Below, in pieces: positions 45,930 to 53,759 of a stretch of DNA of 64,000 bases. The notes beneath the pieces were generated by a model. That model had not been told where the DNA came from, did not search any database, and saw only the letters and a list, made by a program, of their open reading frames with translations. Within the stretch, counting starts at the first letter, position 1, and the number at the start of each line of letters is the position of its first letter. The position numbers and the translations under genes are program-made. The DNA comes from Mammaliicoccus vitulinus (GTDB taxonomy: Bacteria > Bacillota > Bacilli > Staphylococcales > Staphylococcaceae): the NCBI RefSeq assembly GCF_029024305.1, contig NZ_CP118974.1, positions 2,015,069 through 2,079,068 on the forward strand. Reading direction: 5' to 3'.

Positions 45930-46044
45930 AACCATGGCCTCACTATAAATTATTTTGAATTTAATTGTATCACTTATAAAATGACACTTCACGAGATTAT
46001 ATGATATAAAAGAATGATATACAAATAAATCGGAGGCACACAAT

Positions 46045-46536
46045 ATGACTAAGTATGGTACATTGTATTTTTTTGCAGGAAAAATGGGCGCGGGAAAATC
46101 AACAAAAGCAAAACGAATTGCAAAAGAAAATAACGCTGTATTAATATCAGAAGACGAATGGTTAGAAACGCTTTACCCTACTCAAATTCACTCATTCGAG
46201 CATTACTTAAAATATTCAAATCAAATTAAACCATTAATTAAAAGTCATGTCCAAAGCATATTAAAAACTGGAACAGATGTAGTCATGGACTTTCCAGGTA
46301 ACACGGTCGAACAAAGAAGATGGTTAGTAGAAATCTCTTCCGATATACAAACGAGTCATCAATTAATCTTTTTAAACTTATCAGACGACCAGTGCATCCA
46401 ACAAATTAAGAAGAGACGCGACGAAGATCCGAGTAGAGAGCACTTTGACACAATCGAAATGTTTAACCATGTATCCAAATTCTTTAAAGCTCCAAGCGAA
46501 AATGAAGGATTAAATATTAAGGAATTAAATCAATAA
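46045..46536 (+). CDS. P-loop kinase-like protein (zeta-toxin/AAA_33 type)
   Basis: A 163-residue ATPase/kinase-like protein with Walker A FFAGKMGAGKSTKAKRIA, a DVVMDFPGNT strand and a lid IKKRRDEDPSREHF. Such proteins phosphorylate small molecules or nucleic acids; the substrate is unknown and no antitoxin is adjacent. GGAGG precedes the ATG. Confidence 0.75.
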   Translation: MTKYGTLYFFAGKMGAGKSTKAKRIAKENNAVLISEDEWLETLYPTQIHSFEHYLKYSNQIKPLIKSHVQSILKTGTDVVMDFPGNTVEQRRWLVEISSDIQTSHQLIFLNLSDDQCIQQIKKRRDEDPSREHFDTIEMFNHVSKFFKAPSENEGLNIKELNQ

Positions 46537-46576
46537 AATCACTCATACTCATTGTTTTCACGGTGTTCTTATATAT

Positions 46577-46768
46577 TTAATCTTTTCTATTAATAAGTTT
46601 ATAATATACTTTTTCTAAAAGGATACTTACTAAAACTATAATAATTAATAAGGAACCGAATCCTAATAAAGATCCGAATTTATTGTAAATTTCAAAATAA
46701 TTATATGAAAATAAAATCATAAATAAAATTACTAATCTAATTATTATAAATGGAATACTTTTATTCAT
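46577..46768 (-). CDS. Small membrane protein
   Basis: A 63-residue protein with two membrane segments (about 5-22 and 33-54) and a basic C-terminus (KVYYKLINRKD). AAAGGAG lies 6 nt before the ATG at 46768. Family not recognised. Confidence 0.55.
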   Translation of the reverse strand: MNKSIPFIIIRLVILFMILFSYNYFEIYNKFGSLLGFGSLLIIIVLVSILLEKVYYKLINRKD

Positions 46769-46985
46769 TATGGACTCCTTTTGTTTTAGGGTGTGTGTTC
46801 TTGTCATCTCTATGTTCTATATACATTCCTATCACTACAAATATTAAAAGTGAAAGCACTCTTAAGAGCGCACTGTGATTAACGATAAATGATATAAAAA
46901 TTCTCCCTAATATTTTTGACTTCGCATATATTGTAAACATATAATTAAAATAATTGAAATAGTATTTTGTATAAAAGAAGAAAAA

Positions 46986-47168
46986 ATGGAAAAACTATAT
47001 ATGAAAGTTTTGAATTTCTTGGTAATTATTAGTTTTCTATTTTGTATAAATGGACTTTTTATTCAAAATCACAACTTAAATACAACAATTAATGTTTTAT
47101 TGCTTATCTTAATAATAATCACTTTTGTGATAACGTTAATTTATGCAAAATATAAACAGAACTCATGA
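46986..47168 (+). CDS. Small two-helix membrane protein
   Basis: A 60-residue hydrophobic protein with segments near 8-25 and 33-53 and a YAKYKQNS tail. Only a weak AAGAAG lies before the ATG, so the call is less sure than its neighbours. Confidence 0.45.
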   Translation: MEKLYMKVLNFLVIISFLFCINGLFIQNHNLNTTINVLLLILIIITFVITLIYAKYKQNS

Positions 47169-47285
47169 AAATGTTTCATCTTTCTTTCCTAAATCACGAT
47201 GGTCTATCTCATCATGAACCTTTTTATGTGATTTTCATAAAAATCATGTCATAATAATACGTGGCAATTTTAAAGGAGGAAATTT

Positions 47286-48137
47286 ATGAAACAAAAAACA
47301 ATGTTTATTATCAGAATTTTACTGATCATTATTGGGGCGTTTATTACTGCTTACGGTCTTGAATCTATTCTTATTCCTAATAATGTATCTGATGGTGGCG
47401 TAACGGGTATTAGTATTGTAAGTTCTACATTATTAAATTTACCTTTAGGTATTTTGATTGGTATTCTAAATATACCTTTTGTTTGGTTAGGTTATAAACA
47501 AATTGGTAAAAAGTTCGCATTTTTATCTATTATAGGTATTTTATCTTTATCAATTTTCACTTCAATTATGCACAACATTCCTACTATTATTGAGGGAGAT
47601 TCTTTATTAGTAACAGTAGTTGGTGGTGTGATTATCGGTTTTGGTATGGGGTTAGCACTTAGAAATGGTGGCGCTCTTGATGGTATCGATATGTTAGCTG
47701 TATTATTATCGAGAAAATTACCTTTTGGAACGAGTGATTTAATTTTATTCTTAAATTCATTTGTATTTATTTTAGTTTCAACGGTATTTGGTTTAAAAGG
47801 CGCTATTTTATCTTCAATTGCTTATTTCATCGCATCTAAAGTGATACATATTATTGAAGAAGGATTTAGTGGTTCTAAAACATTCAAAATCATTTCAAGT
47901 AATCATGAAACTTTAATTACTGAGATACAAACTAAATTAGGTAGATATTGTACATACTCAGTGATTACAGCTAGTGATATGCAGACTCAGTTAACAGAAG
48001 TGACATGTCTAATTAATAGACTTGAAGAACAAAAATTAAAAGAAATTATTAACACTGTTGATCCTAAAGCTTACATTGCTATATATGAAACAGCTGATTA
48101 TCATGTTGGTAATATTAAAAAAGAAGACGTACATTAA
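47286..48137 (+). CDS. YitT family membrane protein (DUF161/DUF2179)
   Basis: A 283-residue protein with five to six membrane segments (IILRILLIIIGAFITAYGLE-like start, PNNVSDGGVTGISIV, GLALRNGGALDGIDMLAVLL) and a cytoplasmic DUF2179 domain at 205-275 (YSVITASDMQTQLTEV). Function unknown; widespread in Firmicutes, often in several copies. AAAGGAGG precedes the ATG. The large 41-bp repeat array follows. Confidence 0.85.
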   Translation: MKQKTMFIIRILLIIIGAFITAYGLESILIPNNVSDGGVTGISIVSSTLLNLPLGILIGILNIPFVWLGYKQIGKKFAFLSIIGILSLSIFTSIMHNIPTIIEGDSLLVTVVGGVIIGFGMGLALRNGGALDGIDMLAVLLSRKLPFGTSDLILFLNSFVFILVSTVFGLKGAILSSIAYFIASKVIHIIEEGFSGSKTFKIISSNHETLITEIQTKLGRYCTYSVITASDMQTQLTEVTCLINRLEEQKLKEIINTVDPKAYIAIYETADYHVGNIKKEDVH

Positions 48138-48153
48138 GATTTAATAAAGTGCA

Positions 48154-48962
48154 TGAGACATAAATGTCCTAGAAATTAAAAAACAGTAGAAATTCATTAT
48201 TAAAAATGAATTTCTACTGTTTTTCTTATTTAAAGTCGTTTATATTTTTAAGTACATGCCGTATGTTGCAAGACTCACTAAACAAGCAACATAGAACGGC
48301 TGTATGTTGCAAGACTGGCTAAACAAGCAACATAGAACGTCTGTATGTTGCAAGACTTACTAAACAAGCAACATAGAACGCCTGTATGTTGCAAGACTCT
48401 CCAAACAAGCAACATAGAACGTCCGTATGTTGCAAGACTCACTAAACAAGCAACATAGAACGTCTGTATGTTGCAAGACTCACCAAACAAGCAACATAGA
48501 ACGTCTGTATGTTGCAAGACTTACTAAACAAGCAACATAGAAGCTCTGTATGTTGCAAGACTTACTAAACAAGCAACATAGAAGCTCTGTATGTTGCAAG
48601 ACTTACTAAACAAGCAACATAGAACGCCTGTATGTTGCAAGACTCTCCAAACAAGCAACATAGAACGTCCGTATGTTGCAAGACTGGCCAAACAAGCAAC
48701 ATAGAAGCTCTGTATGTTGCAAGACTTACTAAACAAGCAACATAGAAGCTCTGTATGTTGCAAGACTTACTAAACAAGCAACATAGAAGCTCTGTATGTT
48801 GCAAGACTCTCCAAACAAGCAACATAGAACGTCCGTATGTTGCAAGACTCTCCAAACAAGCAACATAGAACGTCCGTATGTTGCAAGACTCTCCAAACAA
48901 GCAACATAGAACGTCCGTATGTTGCAAGACTCACTAAACAAGCTACATAGAACGCCTGTATG
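48154..48962 (+). repeat. Composite repeat locus 3: hairpin and seventeen 41-bp units
   Basis: TGAGACATAAATGTCCTA, the hairpin CAGTAGAAATTCATT / AATGAATTTCTACTG (48180-48225) and a spacer lead into 17 complete units with starts GTATGTTGCAAGACT at 48261, 48302, 48343 and then every 41 bp to 48917, and a cut-off eighteenth at 48958. The conserved dyad is GTATGTTGC ... GCAACATA. Variation is confined to four loop bases (CACT, GGCT, TACT, CTCC, CACC, GGCC) and five linker bases (CGGCT, CGTCT, CGCCT, CGTCC, GCTCT). Confidence 0.95.
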
Positions 48963-49026
48963 AATAATATAATTTTAAATCCACCTGTAATTCTTTCCAA
49001 AAAAAATAAAACACCTTTACGATGTT

Positions 49027-49179
49027 TTAATCGAATATCTTAAAAATAAATTTTGCAATCCTCGCAATTGTTCTTGGTATTACAAAGAATACACCTTTAA
49101 TAAGTTCTCCAATGAAAAAGAATACATCTAAAAAATCTCCAAATGTAATGGGCTTTCTTTTCTTTTTGTTATCGTTCAT
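49027..49179 (-). CDS. 50-residue small membrane-associated protein
   Basis: MNDNKKKRKPITFGDFLDVF then a hydrophobic FFIGELIKGVFFVIPRTIAR and an amphipathic tail AKFIFKIFD. AAAGGAG is 5 nt before the ATG. The mixed basic and aromatic-hydrophobic composition suggests membrane insertion. Unknown function; it lies at the end of the big repeat array. Confidence 0.55.
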   Translation of the reverse strand: MNDNKKKRKPITFGDFLDVFFFIGELIKGVFFVIPRTIARIAKFIFKIFD

Positions 49180-49202
49180 ACATTCTCCTTTGATTTACCG
49201 TA

Positions 49203-49553
49203 TTAATGTATAGATATAAAATCAACTATATAATTGAGTCCTGTTATGAATATATAAAATGTATAAATTAACGTAGCAAGAATAAAAATCGACGTAAATA
49301 TTTTAATCTTAGATCCCTTTTCTCTATATACGAAATAAATAACAATAAACATTGTCATTAAAGAGATATAAGCTAGTGCTACAGCTGTAAAAGTACCTGC
49401 TGAGTTATGTTTATAATTAAATTGACTTGTCATCCAAGAATCATAGAATATATCCTTAACGCCTATATGATTAGTATAGATATCAAAACCAATTCCTAAT
49501 AAAATAAATAAAGCCTCACAGATAAATACAATCCAAAAAATTAAAGCTTTCAT
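49203..49553 (-). CDS. Four-helix membrane protein, unknown function
   Basis: A 116-residue protein with hydrophobic segments near 4-24, 53-76, 84-104 and possibly 105-114. AAGGTG precedes the ATG. It is 23 bp upstream of the 50-residue gene and may be cotranscribed with it. Confidence 0.6.
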   Translation of the reverse strand: MKALIFWIVFICEALFILLGIGFDIYTNHIGVKDIFYDSWMTSQFNYKHNSAGTFTAVALAYISLMTMFIVIYFVYREKGSKIKIFTSIFILATLIYTFYIFITGLNYIVDFISIH

Positions 49554-49715
49554 TTAATCACCTTTTATATAAATACTATTACAAATTAATTAATAAAAAT
49601 CAAGGTAATCAAAATAGAATGCTAGAAGTTTTAATCGTTCTTCATGATGATACTTGTGATAAAATAATAATAATAAATTAAATTGAATTTTTTAGAAGAA
49701 TCAGTTGGAGGAAAT

Positions 49716-49871
49716 ATGTACTTATTATGTGGCATTATCATAACATTAGTCGGATTGCTAGTAATAATATGGGAAGGAAAAAGCATCTTTAACATATTTC
49801 TATTTTCATTCGGCGCCCTATTAACGCTATTCACTATACTAAAGTTTGTATTTGAGACGTTTGTTCGATGA
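49716..49871 (+). CDS. Small two-helix membrane protein
   Basis: A 51-residue hydrophobic protein (MYLLCGIIITLVGLLVIIW, then FLFSFGALLTLFTILKFVF). TTGGAGG stands 5 nt before this ATG, which makes it preferable to the upstream codon at 49683. Family unknown. Confidence 0.55.
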   Translation: MYLLCGIIITLVGLLVIIWEGKSIFNIFLFSFGALLTLFTILKFVFETFVR

Positions 49872-49896
49872 CCTCATTCTCATATTTAATATAAAA

Positions 49897-49926
49897 AAAG
49901 CTAGTTATGTTATCATAGCTAGCTTT
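49897..49926. terminator. Bidirectional terminator between two small genes
   Basis: AAAGCTAGTTATG and CATAGCTAGCTTT pair with one G-U; A and T runs flank it. Confidence 0.7.
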
Positions 49927-49935
49927 AATATATTC

Positions 49936-50088
49936 TTATCTATTTTTTTCAATCCCACCGCTTTTATATGCAAAATATAATAAAGCAAAAACAGAAAACC
50001 ATAAAGGTGGTACAACTAAAGATACAAAAACAAAACCAAGTATCATACTTAACCACATTGAATCTATTCTATATTTACCTATCTTCAT
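49936..50088 (-). CDS. 50-residue small membrane protein
   Basis: MKIGKYRIDSMWLSMILGF begins it, followed by VFVSLVVPPLWFSVFALLYF and a basic tail (YKSGGIEKNR). Two short membrane segments are separated by a PP turn. ATAGGTG lies before the ATG. Function unknown. Confidence 0.5.
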   Translation of the reverse strand: MKIGKYRIDSMWLSMILGFVFVSLVVPPLWFSVFALLYFAYKSGGIEKNR

Positions 50089-50214
50089 CAAATCACCTAT
50101 TCTTATATAGATTAACTCTTATGAATTATATCATTTTTAAAAATAATGTAGTTATTTTCATAATTTTCTGTTATATTGTTTAGAATAAATCATCAACAAA
50201 GAGGTGTAGCATAT

Positions 50215-50835
50215 ATGGATAACTGGTTAAGTTTCATTGTCATAGCATTAATGATCATCATCATCCCTGGCCCTGATTTCTTTATAGTGTTGAACAATAC
50301 ACTTAAAGGAGATGCTAGAAATGGCATTATGGCAGGTTTAGGCATATCAAGCGCCCATGTCTTTTATTCTGCTTTAGCTGCTTTTGGTTTAATCTTTATT
50401 TTAACATCTTCATATTATGTTTTTACTGGTATTAAAATTTTAGGTTCTATTTATATCGCTTATTTAGGTGTTAAGTCCATATTAAATGCTAAGAAGACAT
50501 TTAATATAACCACCCATCCAACAGGTCCATCACAAGTTAAACTGACTCTATCTTATAAGCAAGGATTTTTAAGTACAATTTTTAATCCTAAAGCAATCCT
50601 ATTTTACGTCAGCATTTTACCTCAATTTATTACAAAACAAGACGGATCAATGAAGATAATCATGTTGTCTTCACTATTTATCTTAACAGTGTTTGTATGG
50701 TTCTTCTTGTGCAGCTTCTTATTCAATTACATAAGACAATTATTCAATAACCATAAATTCAAATCCATACTAGACTATGCAATCGGTACCGTACTGATAG
50801 GCTTAGCAATCAGTATATTTAAATTAGAGAAATAA
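50215..50835 (+). CDS. LysE/RhtB family amino-acid exporter
   Basis: A 206-residue, six-helix protein with the family signature VIALMIIIIPGPDFFIVLNN, GIMAGLGISSAHVFYSALAA, LGSIYIAYLGVKSI and STIFNPKAILFYVSILPQFI. It exports amino acids or similar metabolites; substrate unknown. ATG at 50215 is 8 nt after GAGGTG. Confidence 0.88.
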   Translation: MDNWLSFIVIALMIIIIPGPDFFIVLNNTLKGDARNGIMAGLGISSAHVFYSALAAFGLIFILTSSYYVFTGIKILGSIYIAYLGVKSILNAKKTFNITTHPTGPSQVKLTLSYKQGFLSTIFNPKAILFYVSILPQFITKQDGSMKIIMLSSLFILTVFVWFFLCSFLFNYIRQLFNNHKFKSILDYAIGTVLIGLAISIFKLEK

Positions 50836-50860
50836 AGATCATTAATTTCAAATAACAAAT

Positions 50861-50893
50861 ACAAGCTCTTAACCTTAACAGTTAAGAGCTTGT
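50861..50893 (+). terminator. Terminator after LysE-like gene
   Basis: ACAAGCTCTTAAC and GTTAAGAGCTTGT form a perfect 13-bp stem. The following 170 bp before ktrB show no riboswitch-like pattern that I can recognise. Confidence 0.8.
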
Positions 50894-51063
50894 TTCTTAT
50901 CCATTCAATATTTTCACTTATACTTCACTTATAAATATTTCGAAATTCACGCTGTGTGTTAAGTGTTAATCTCTATAAATAATGTGTAAAATATCATATT
51001 ATAATTGCCTTTCTCTCTATATAGGACTAATATCAACTTATCTCATATATAAGGTGATGTTAA

Positions 51064-52368
51064 ATGAACACTATATCTAAGTTAACTATGCTTTATCTTA
51101 CACTGTTTATAACTACGACAGTTATTGGTTCTATACTACTTTATTTACCCATGACTGGAAGAAAATCAATCAGCTTTATAGATGCATTTTTTATAGCTAC
51201 TAGTGCATTTACTGTAACTGGCCTTTCAACAGTAGATATTCCTAGTCAATTTAATGATTTAGGCTACTTAGTTATAATATTGTTAATTCAGATAGGTGGT
51301 ATAGGAATTGTTACATTAACGATTTTTATTATGATTTTTACAAGAAAGAATATAACTTTCAAAAATAGAGAGTTACTAATGTATACATGGAGTATAGATA
51401 ATGATTCTGGCTTATTAAAAATAACGATACACCTTGTAATATTTAGTTTCATTGTGGAATTACTAGGCGCTCTTATTCTGTCGCTAGTGTTTATACCAGA
51501 CTTCGGGATAGTTAAAGGAGGATTTCTTAGTTTATTTACATCTATTTCATCATTTAACAACGCAGGTTTCTCACTATTTTCAAATAGCCTTATACCCTAT
51601 AGCAATAACTTCATAGTCAATATAATCGTTCCATTATTAATTATCATCGGTGGTATTGGATATATTGTTATTGTAGATTTATGGCGATCTAATCGTATAA
51701 GCAAGTTAAAACTACATTCAAAAATTGTACTCACTACTACGAGTATATTAATTTTTGTCGGAGCTATATCATTTTGGTTAATCGAAAAAAATAATACTTT
51801 AAAAAATGATAACTGGATTGTTCAAGTGTATAAATCTGTATTTCAATCAGTGTCGACAAGAACTGCTGGTTTTAACACCGTAGATATAGGTCAATTACAT
51901 GACTCCACACTTTTTATATTCGATTTGTTAATGTTCATTGGTGCAGCACCTATGAGTACCGGTGGTGGAATTAAAGTAACTACCTTAGCAATAATAGTGG
52001 CTTATTTATACGCACAATTAAAAGGTCAAAAACATACCCATATATTTAAAAAAAGTATTATGGCTGAACAAATTAGTAAAGCGATCATAATTTGTTTTTT
52101 ATCAAGTACTTTAATTTTCTTATCAACATTAATCATATTGATTGAAAGTCCAAATTTGAACATGACGAAAGTATTATTTGAAACAATATCAGCCTTTGCG
52201 ACTGTAGGTCTTTCAACCGGTATTACTGCAGACTTAACTTCTTTATCTAAAGTAATACTCATACTTTTAATGATAATTGGTAAAATAGGCGTACTTATTA
52301 TTGTTTATATTTTTATACGACCCAAAAAAGAAAGCTATTATTATTCAAGTGAGAAAATAAATTTATAA
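51064..52368 (+). CDS. KtrB/TrkH-type potassium uptake protein
   Basis: A 434-residue potassium channel-like subunit with four M1-P-M2 repeats and selectivity glycines in FTVTGLSTVDI, SSFNNAGFSLFS, SVSTRTAGFNTVD and SAFATVGLSTGIT. KtrB works with the cytoplasmic RCK ring KtrA/KtrC, whose gene is not in this window. AAGGTGATG precedes the ATG. Confidence 0.88.
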   Translation: MNTISKLTMLYLTLFITTTVIGSILLYLPMTGRKSISFIDAFFIATSAFTVTGLSTVDIPSQFNDLGYLVIILLIQIGGIGIVTLTIFIMIFTRKNITFKNRELLMYTWSIDNDSGLLKITIHLVIFSFIVELLGALILSLVFIPDFGIVKGGFLSLFTSISSFNNAGFSLFSNSLIPYSNNFIVNIIVPLLIIIGGIGYIVIVDLWRSNRISKLKLHSKIVLTTTSILIFVGAISFWLIEKNNTLKNDNWIVQVYKSVFQSVSTRTAGFNTVDIGQLHDSTLFIFDLLMFIGAAPMSTGGGIKVTTLAIIVAYLYAQLKGQKHTHIFKKSIMAEQISKAIIICFLSSTLIFLSTLIILIESPNLNMTKVLFETISAFATVGLSTGITADLTSLSKVILILLMIIGKIGVLIIVYIFIRPKKESYYYSSEKINL

Positions 52369-52485
52369 GAACTTTTATTTTTCTAATTCTATCATTCTTA
52401 TAACTTACTCATATAGTTTTATACTATATAAAATGAATCTTATTAAATATATTCTATATGTTATAATGTTTTAAGGGGGTGTGTT

Positions 52486-52674
52486 ATGAAAAAAGTAATC
52501 ATGTTTATACTAAGTTTATTTTCTTTACTATATGTCTTAAATTTATTCTATAATGCCTTATTTAATGATAAACCGCTCAATCCTGTTACAACTACAATAC
52601 TTATTGGTGTTGTTATTGGTGTCGTTTATATTCTAATAAGCGACTATTTAAAGAAGAAACAAGAAAAAGAATAG
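52486..52674 (+). CDS. Small two-helix membrane protein
   Basis: A 62-residue protein: MKKVIMFILSLFSLLYVLNL, a short loop, TTTILIGVVIGVVYILISDY and a lysine/glutamate tail. GGGGGTG precedes the ATG. Function unknown. Confidence 0.6.
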   Translation: MKKVIMFILSLFSLLYVLNLFYNALFNDKPLNPVTTTILIGVVIGVVYILISDYLKKKQEKE

Positions 52675-52698
52675 AAATCTCATGTTATAGATGAGGTC

Positions 52699-52744
52699 AG
52701 ACTGCCAACTAGTTCACTTTAAGTGAACTAGTTGGCAGTTTTTT
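52699..52744. terminator. Perfect palindromic terminator
   Basis: ACTGCCAACTAGTTCACTTT and its exact complement AAGTGAACTAGTTGGCAGT form a 19-bp stem followed by six T. A decayed version lies at 23477-23527. Confidence 0.85.
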
Positions 52745-52783
52745 AGTCTCAATTATATCTATGCGTTCAGCGTTCTAAAAGTT

Positions 52784-52809
52784 AATACTGGGGCAATACT
52801 GGGGCAATA
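52784..52809 (+). other. Possible integration scar beside ssrA
   Basis: An 11-bp tandem direct repeat, AATACTGGGGC, occurs at 52784-52794 and 52795-52805. In one plus-strand frame the stretch reads VLKVNTGAILGQ and a stop, which resembles the last residues of some phage-type integrases (inference). ssrA is a classic att site. Confidence 0.3.
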
Positions 52810-52811
52810 AA

Positions 52812-52838
52812 AATAAAAAGCCCTCAACCACTAGGGCT
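52812..52838 (-). terminator. Terminator of tmRNA
   Basis: On the minus strand AGCCCT, an 8-nt loop, AGGGCT, then TTTTTATTTTT, beginning 12 nt past the tmRNA CCA end. Confidence 0.8.
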
Positions 52839-52850
52839 GAGAGCTATATA

Positions 52851-53203
52851 TGGAGACGGCGGGAGTTGAACCCGCGTCCAGAGATCCTGATACAAATGCT
52901 TCTACGTGTGTAGTCTAGTCGTTAAGGGTTCGCGTTGAATCAGGAGACTGACACCCTGTTACAACGCTAGTTTGATTAATCTCTTCTCGTCAGACTTCAA
53001 ACGGCAGTGACGAGCGTATCCTACTTAATTTGAATCACGTTAACAGCACATAGGTGATGCTGTTAGGCGATGCAGAGTGCTATTAGGCAGCTACTGCTAA
53101 GTTATCTTGTTTGCCAGTTATTATACTGTTGTGTTGATGACGAAGACAACCCTCCGACACGCTTCATAAGCTCGGGGACCCCTGTCGAATCCGTAACGTC
53201 CCC
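52851..53203 (-). ncRNA. ssrA: tmRNA (transfer-messenger RNA)
   Basis: The 353-nt RNA starts GGGGACGTTACGGATTCGAC and ends with a tRNA-like CCGCCGTCTCCA. The T-arm reads CGCGGGTTCAACTCCCGC. The tag reading frame (53115-53086) is GGC AAA CAA GAT AAC TTA GCA GTA GCT GCC TAA, giving GKQDNLAVAA, against GKSNNNFAVAA in S. aureus. It rescues stalled ribosomes with SmpB, encoded next. Confidence 0.97.
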
Positions 53204-53281
53204 TCGATAAGAAATATACTTCTTTTTATCAGAAGTATATTTAATCTTAACAATTTTTGATTGATTTATCAATATAATTGT

Positions 53282-53749
53282 TTAATATCTTTGTTTCATT
53301 GCTCTTTCAACGTCACGTTTTGCTTCTTTTTCTTTCAATGCATGTCGTTTATCATAGTCTCGTTTACCTTTAGCTACACCTATAAGTACTTTACAGTAAC
53401 CGTGTTTAATGTAGAGTTTAAGCGGTATTAATGCATACCCTTTTTCTTTTGTAACACCCAAAAGTTTATCGATTTCTTTTCTTTTTAAAAGTAATTTACG
53501 ATTTCTTAATGGCTCATGATTAAAACGGTTACCTTCTTCATACGGTGCAATATGCATGTTGTAAACGTACATTTCTCCGTTGTATACGCGTGCATATGCA
53601 TCTTTTAAGTTTGCACTACCTCGGCGAATGGATTTGATTTCAGTACCTTGAAGTACAATACCCGCTTCAACCGTATCTTCTATTGTGTAATCATGACTTG
53701 CTTTACGATTTTGCGCTAATGGTTTGCTCTGAACTTTTGGCACATCCAT
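53282..53749 (-). CDS. smpB: SsrA-binding protein SmpB
   Basis: About 155 residues: [60 protein letters not shown] and a basic C-terminal tail ([12 protein letters not shown]). It brings tmRNA to stalled ribosomes. The start is uncertain: ATG at 53749 is close to AGG, and a GTG at 53743 has better spacing. It is 10 bp after rnr and upstream of ssrA. Confidence 0.95.
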   Translation of the reverse strand: MDVPKVQSKPLAQNRKASHDYTIEDTVEAGIVLQGTEIKSIRRGSANLKDAYARVYNGEMYVYNMHIAPYEEGNRFNHEPLRNRKLLLKRKEIDKLLGVTKEKGYALIPLKLYIKHGYCKVLIGVAKGKRDYDKRHALKEKEAKRDVERAMKQRY

Positions 53750-53759
53750 CACCTACTTT

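Noticed and set aside
46045-46536. Zeta-toxin of a toxin-antitoxin pair
   Set aside because: The P-loop and lid fit the fold, but no epsilon-type antitoxin is adjacent and the neighbour is a histidine phosphatase.
48261-48957. CRISPR array
   Set aside because: The changing part between conserved blocks is only 4-5 bp, variants recur many times, and no cas gene is present. It is a minisatellite.
48278-49000. Long open frames on the minus strand through the 41-bp array, with cysteine-rich repeated peptides
   Set aside because: They arise because the unit lacks stops in some frames. The 41-bp period changes frame at every unit, none has a ribosome binding site, and the same happens in the 23.6 and 27.8 kb arrays.
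50896-51063. c-di-AMP (ydaO) riboswitch before the KtrB gene
   Set aside because: No conserved ydaO sequence blocks or terminator were found in this leader.
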